From the NCBI GenBank assembly GCA_018065815.1, contig JAGHSP010000242.1, positions 1 to 5,570 of the forward strand: a stretch of 5,570 nt of DNA. Reading direction: 5' to 3'. Source of the DNA: Candidatus Sodaliphilus limicaballi. GTDB lineage: Bacteria; Bacteroidota; Bacteroidia; Bacteroidales; Muribaculaceae. Shown here piece by piece: positions 5,566-5,570 of this stretch. Below the pieces are notes generated by a model. That model did no database searches, was not told where the DNA came from, and worked only from the letters and a program-made list of their open reading frames with translations. Every line of letters begins with the position of its first letter. The first letter of the stretch is position 1. A program made the position numbers and the translations under genes.

Positions 5566-5570
5566 ATGGA
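5566..5570 (+). CDS. Probable start of a divergent gene, cut by the window edge
   Basis: An ATG at 5566-5568 lies 18 bp beyond the -7 box of a full-consensus promoter, preceded by the A/T-rich sequence CTAATAAGT. Only one full codon is inside the window, so product and frame cannot be judged. The call rests entirely on the promoter geometry, which mirrors that of the exported protein gene. It would be transcribed divergently from the tape measure gene. Confidence 0.35.

Overview
The window looks like chromosome or prophage DNA from a member of the Bacteroidales (Bacteroides, Prevotella or a relative). Four promoter-like sites fit the Bacteroidetes pattern, with TTTG or a near match at -33 and TAnnTTTG at -7, 19-20 bp apart. 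Leaders are short and A/T-rich with no Shine-Dalgarno sequence. The one large protein has the build of Bacteroidetes phage tape measure proteins.

Layout from left to right. (1) 1-519, minus strand: the N-terminal 173 codons of a small exported protein of unknown function, cut by the window edge. It has its own very good promoter (540-571), with a perfect palindrome between the two promoter boxes. (2) 520-756: a 237-bp intergenic stretch. It holds that promoter, a strong minus-strand terminator with a GUGA tetraloop (581-610), a second perfect hairpin (618-641), a further minus-strand promoter-like site (664-694) and a G-tract block touching the stop codon of the large gene. Together these could form a short RNA gene of about 78 nt. 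(3) 757-5187, minus strand: one 1476-residue phage tail tape measure protein that fills 80% of the window. (4) 5188-5565: 378 bp with no convincing gene. It holds a likely promoter for the tape measure gene and a run of inverted repeats, including a perfect 12-bp pair. (5) 5517-5547, plus strand: a clear promoter facing out of the window, with a likely start codon at 5566.

The tape measure protein should set tail length and line the tail lumen of a long-tailed phage or phage-like particle. What is odd is its setting. Such genes normally sit inside a tail operon, between the tail assembly chaperone and distal tail genes. Here it appears to have its own promoter and terminator. Downstream is an exported protein with a separate promoter, and upstream is structured non-coding DNA followed by a divergent gene. 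No second phage gene is visible, so the window cannot show whether this is an isolated cassette, a remnant, or the edge of an intact prophage.

No tRNA, rRNA, CRISPR array, transposase or integrase was seen. The most useful leads are the isolated tape measure gene, the possible small RNA at about 581-658, and the structured block at about 5228-5521.
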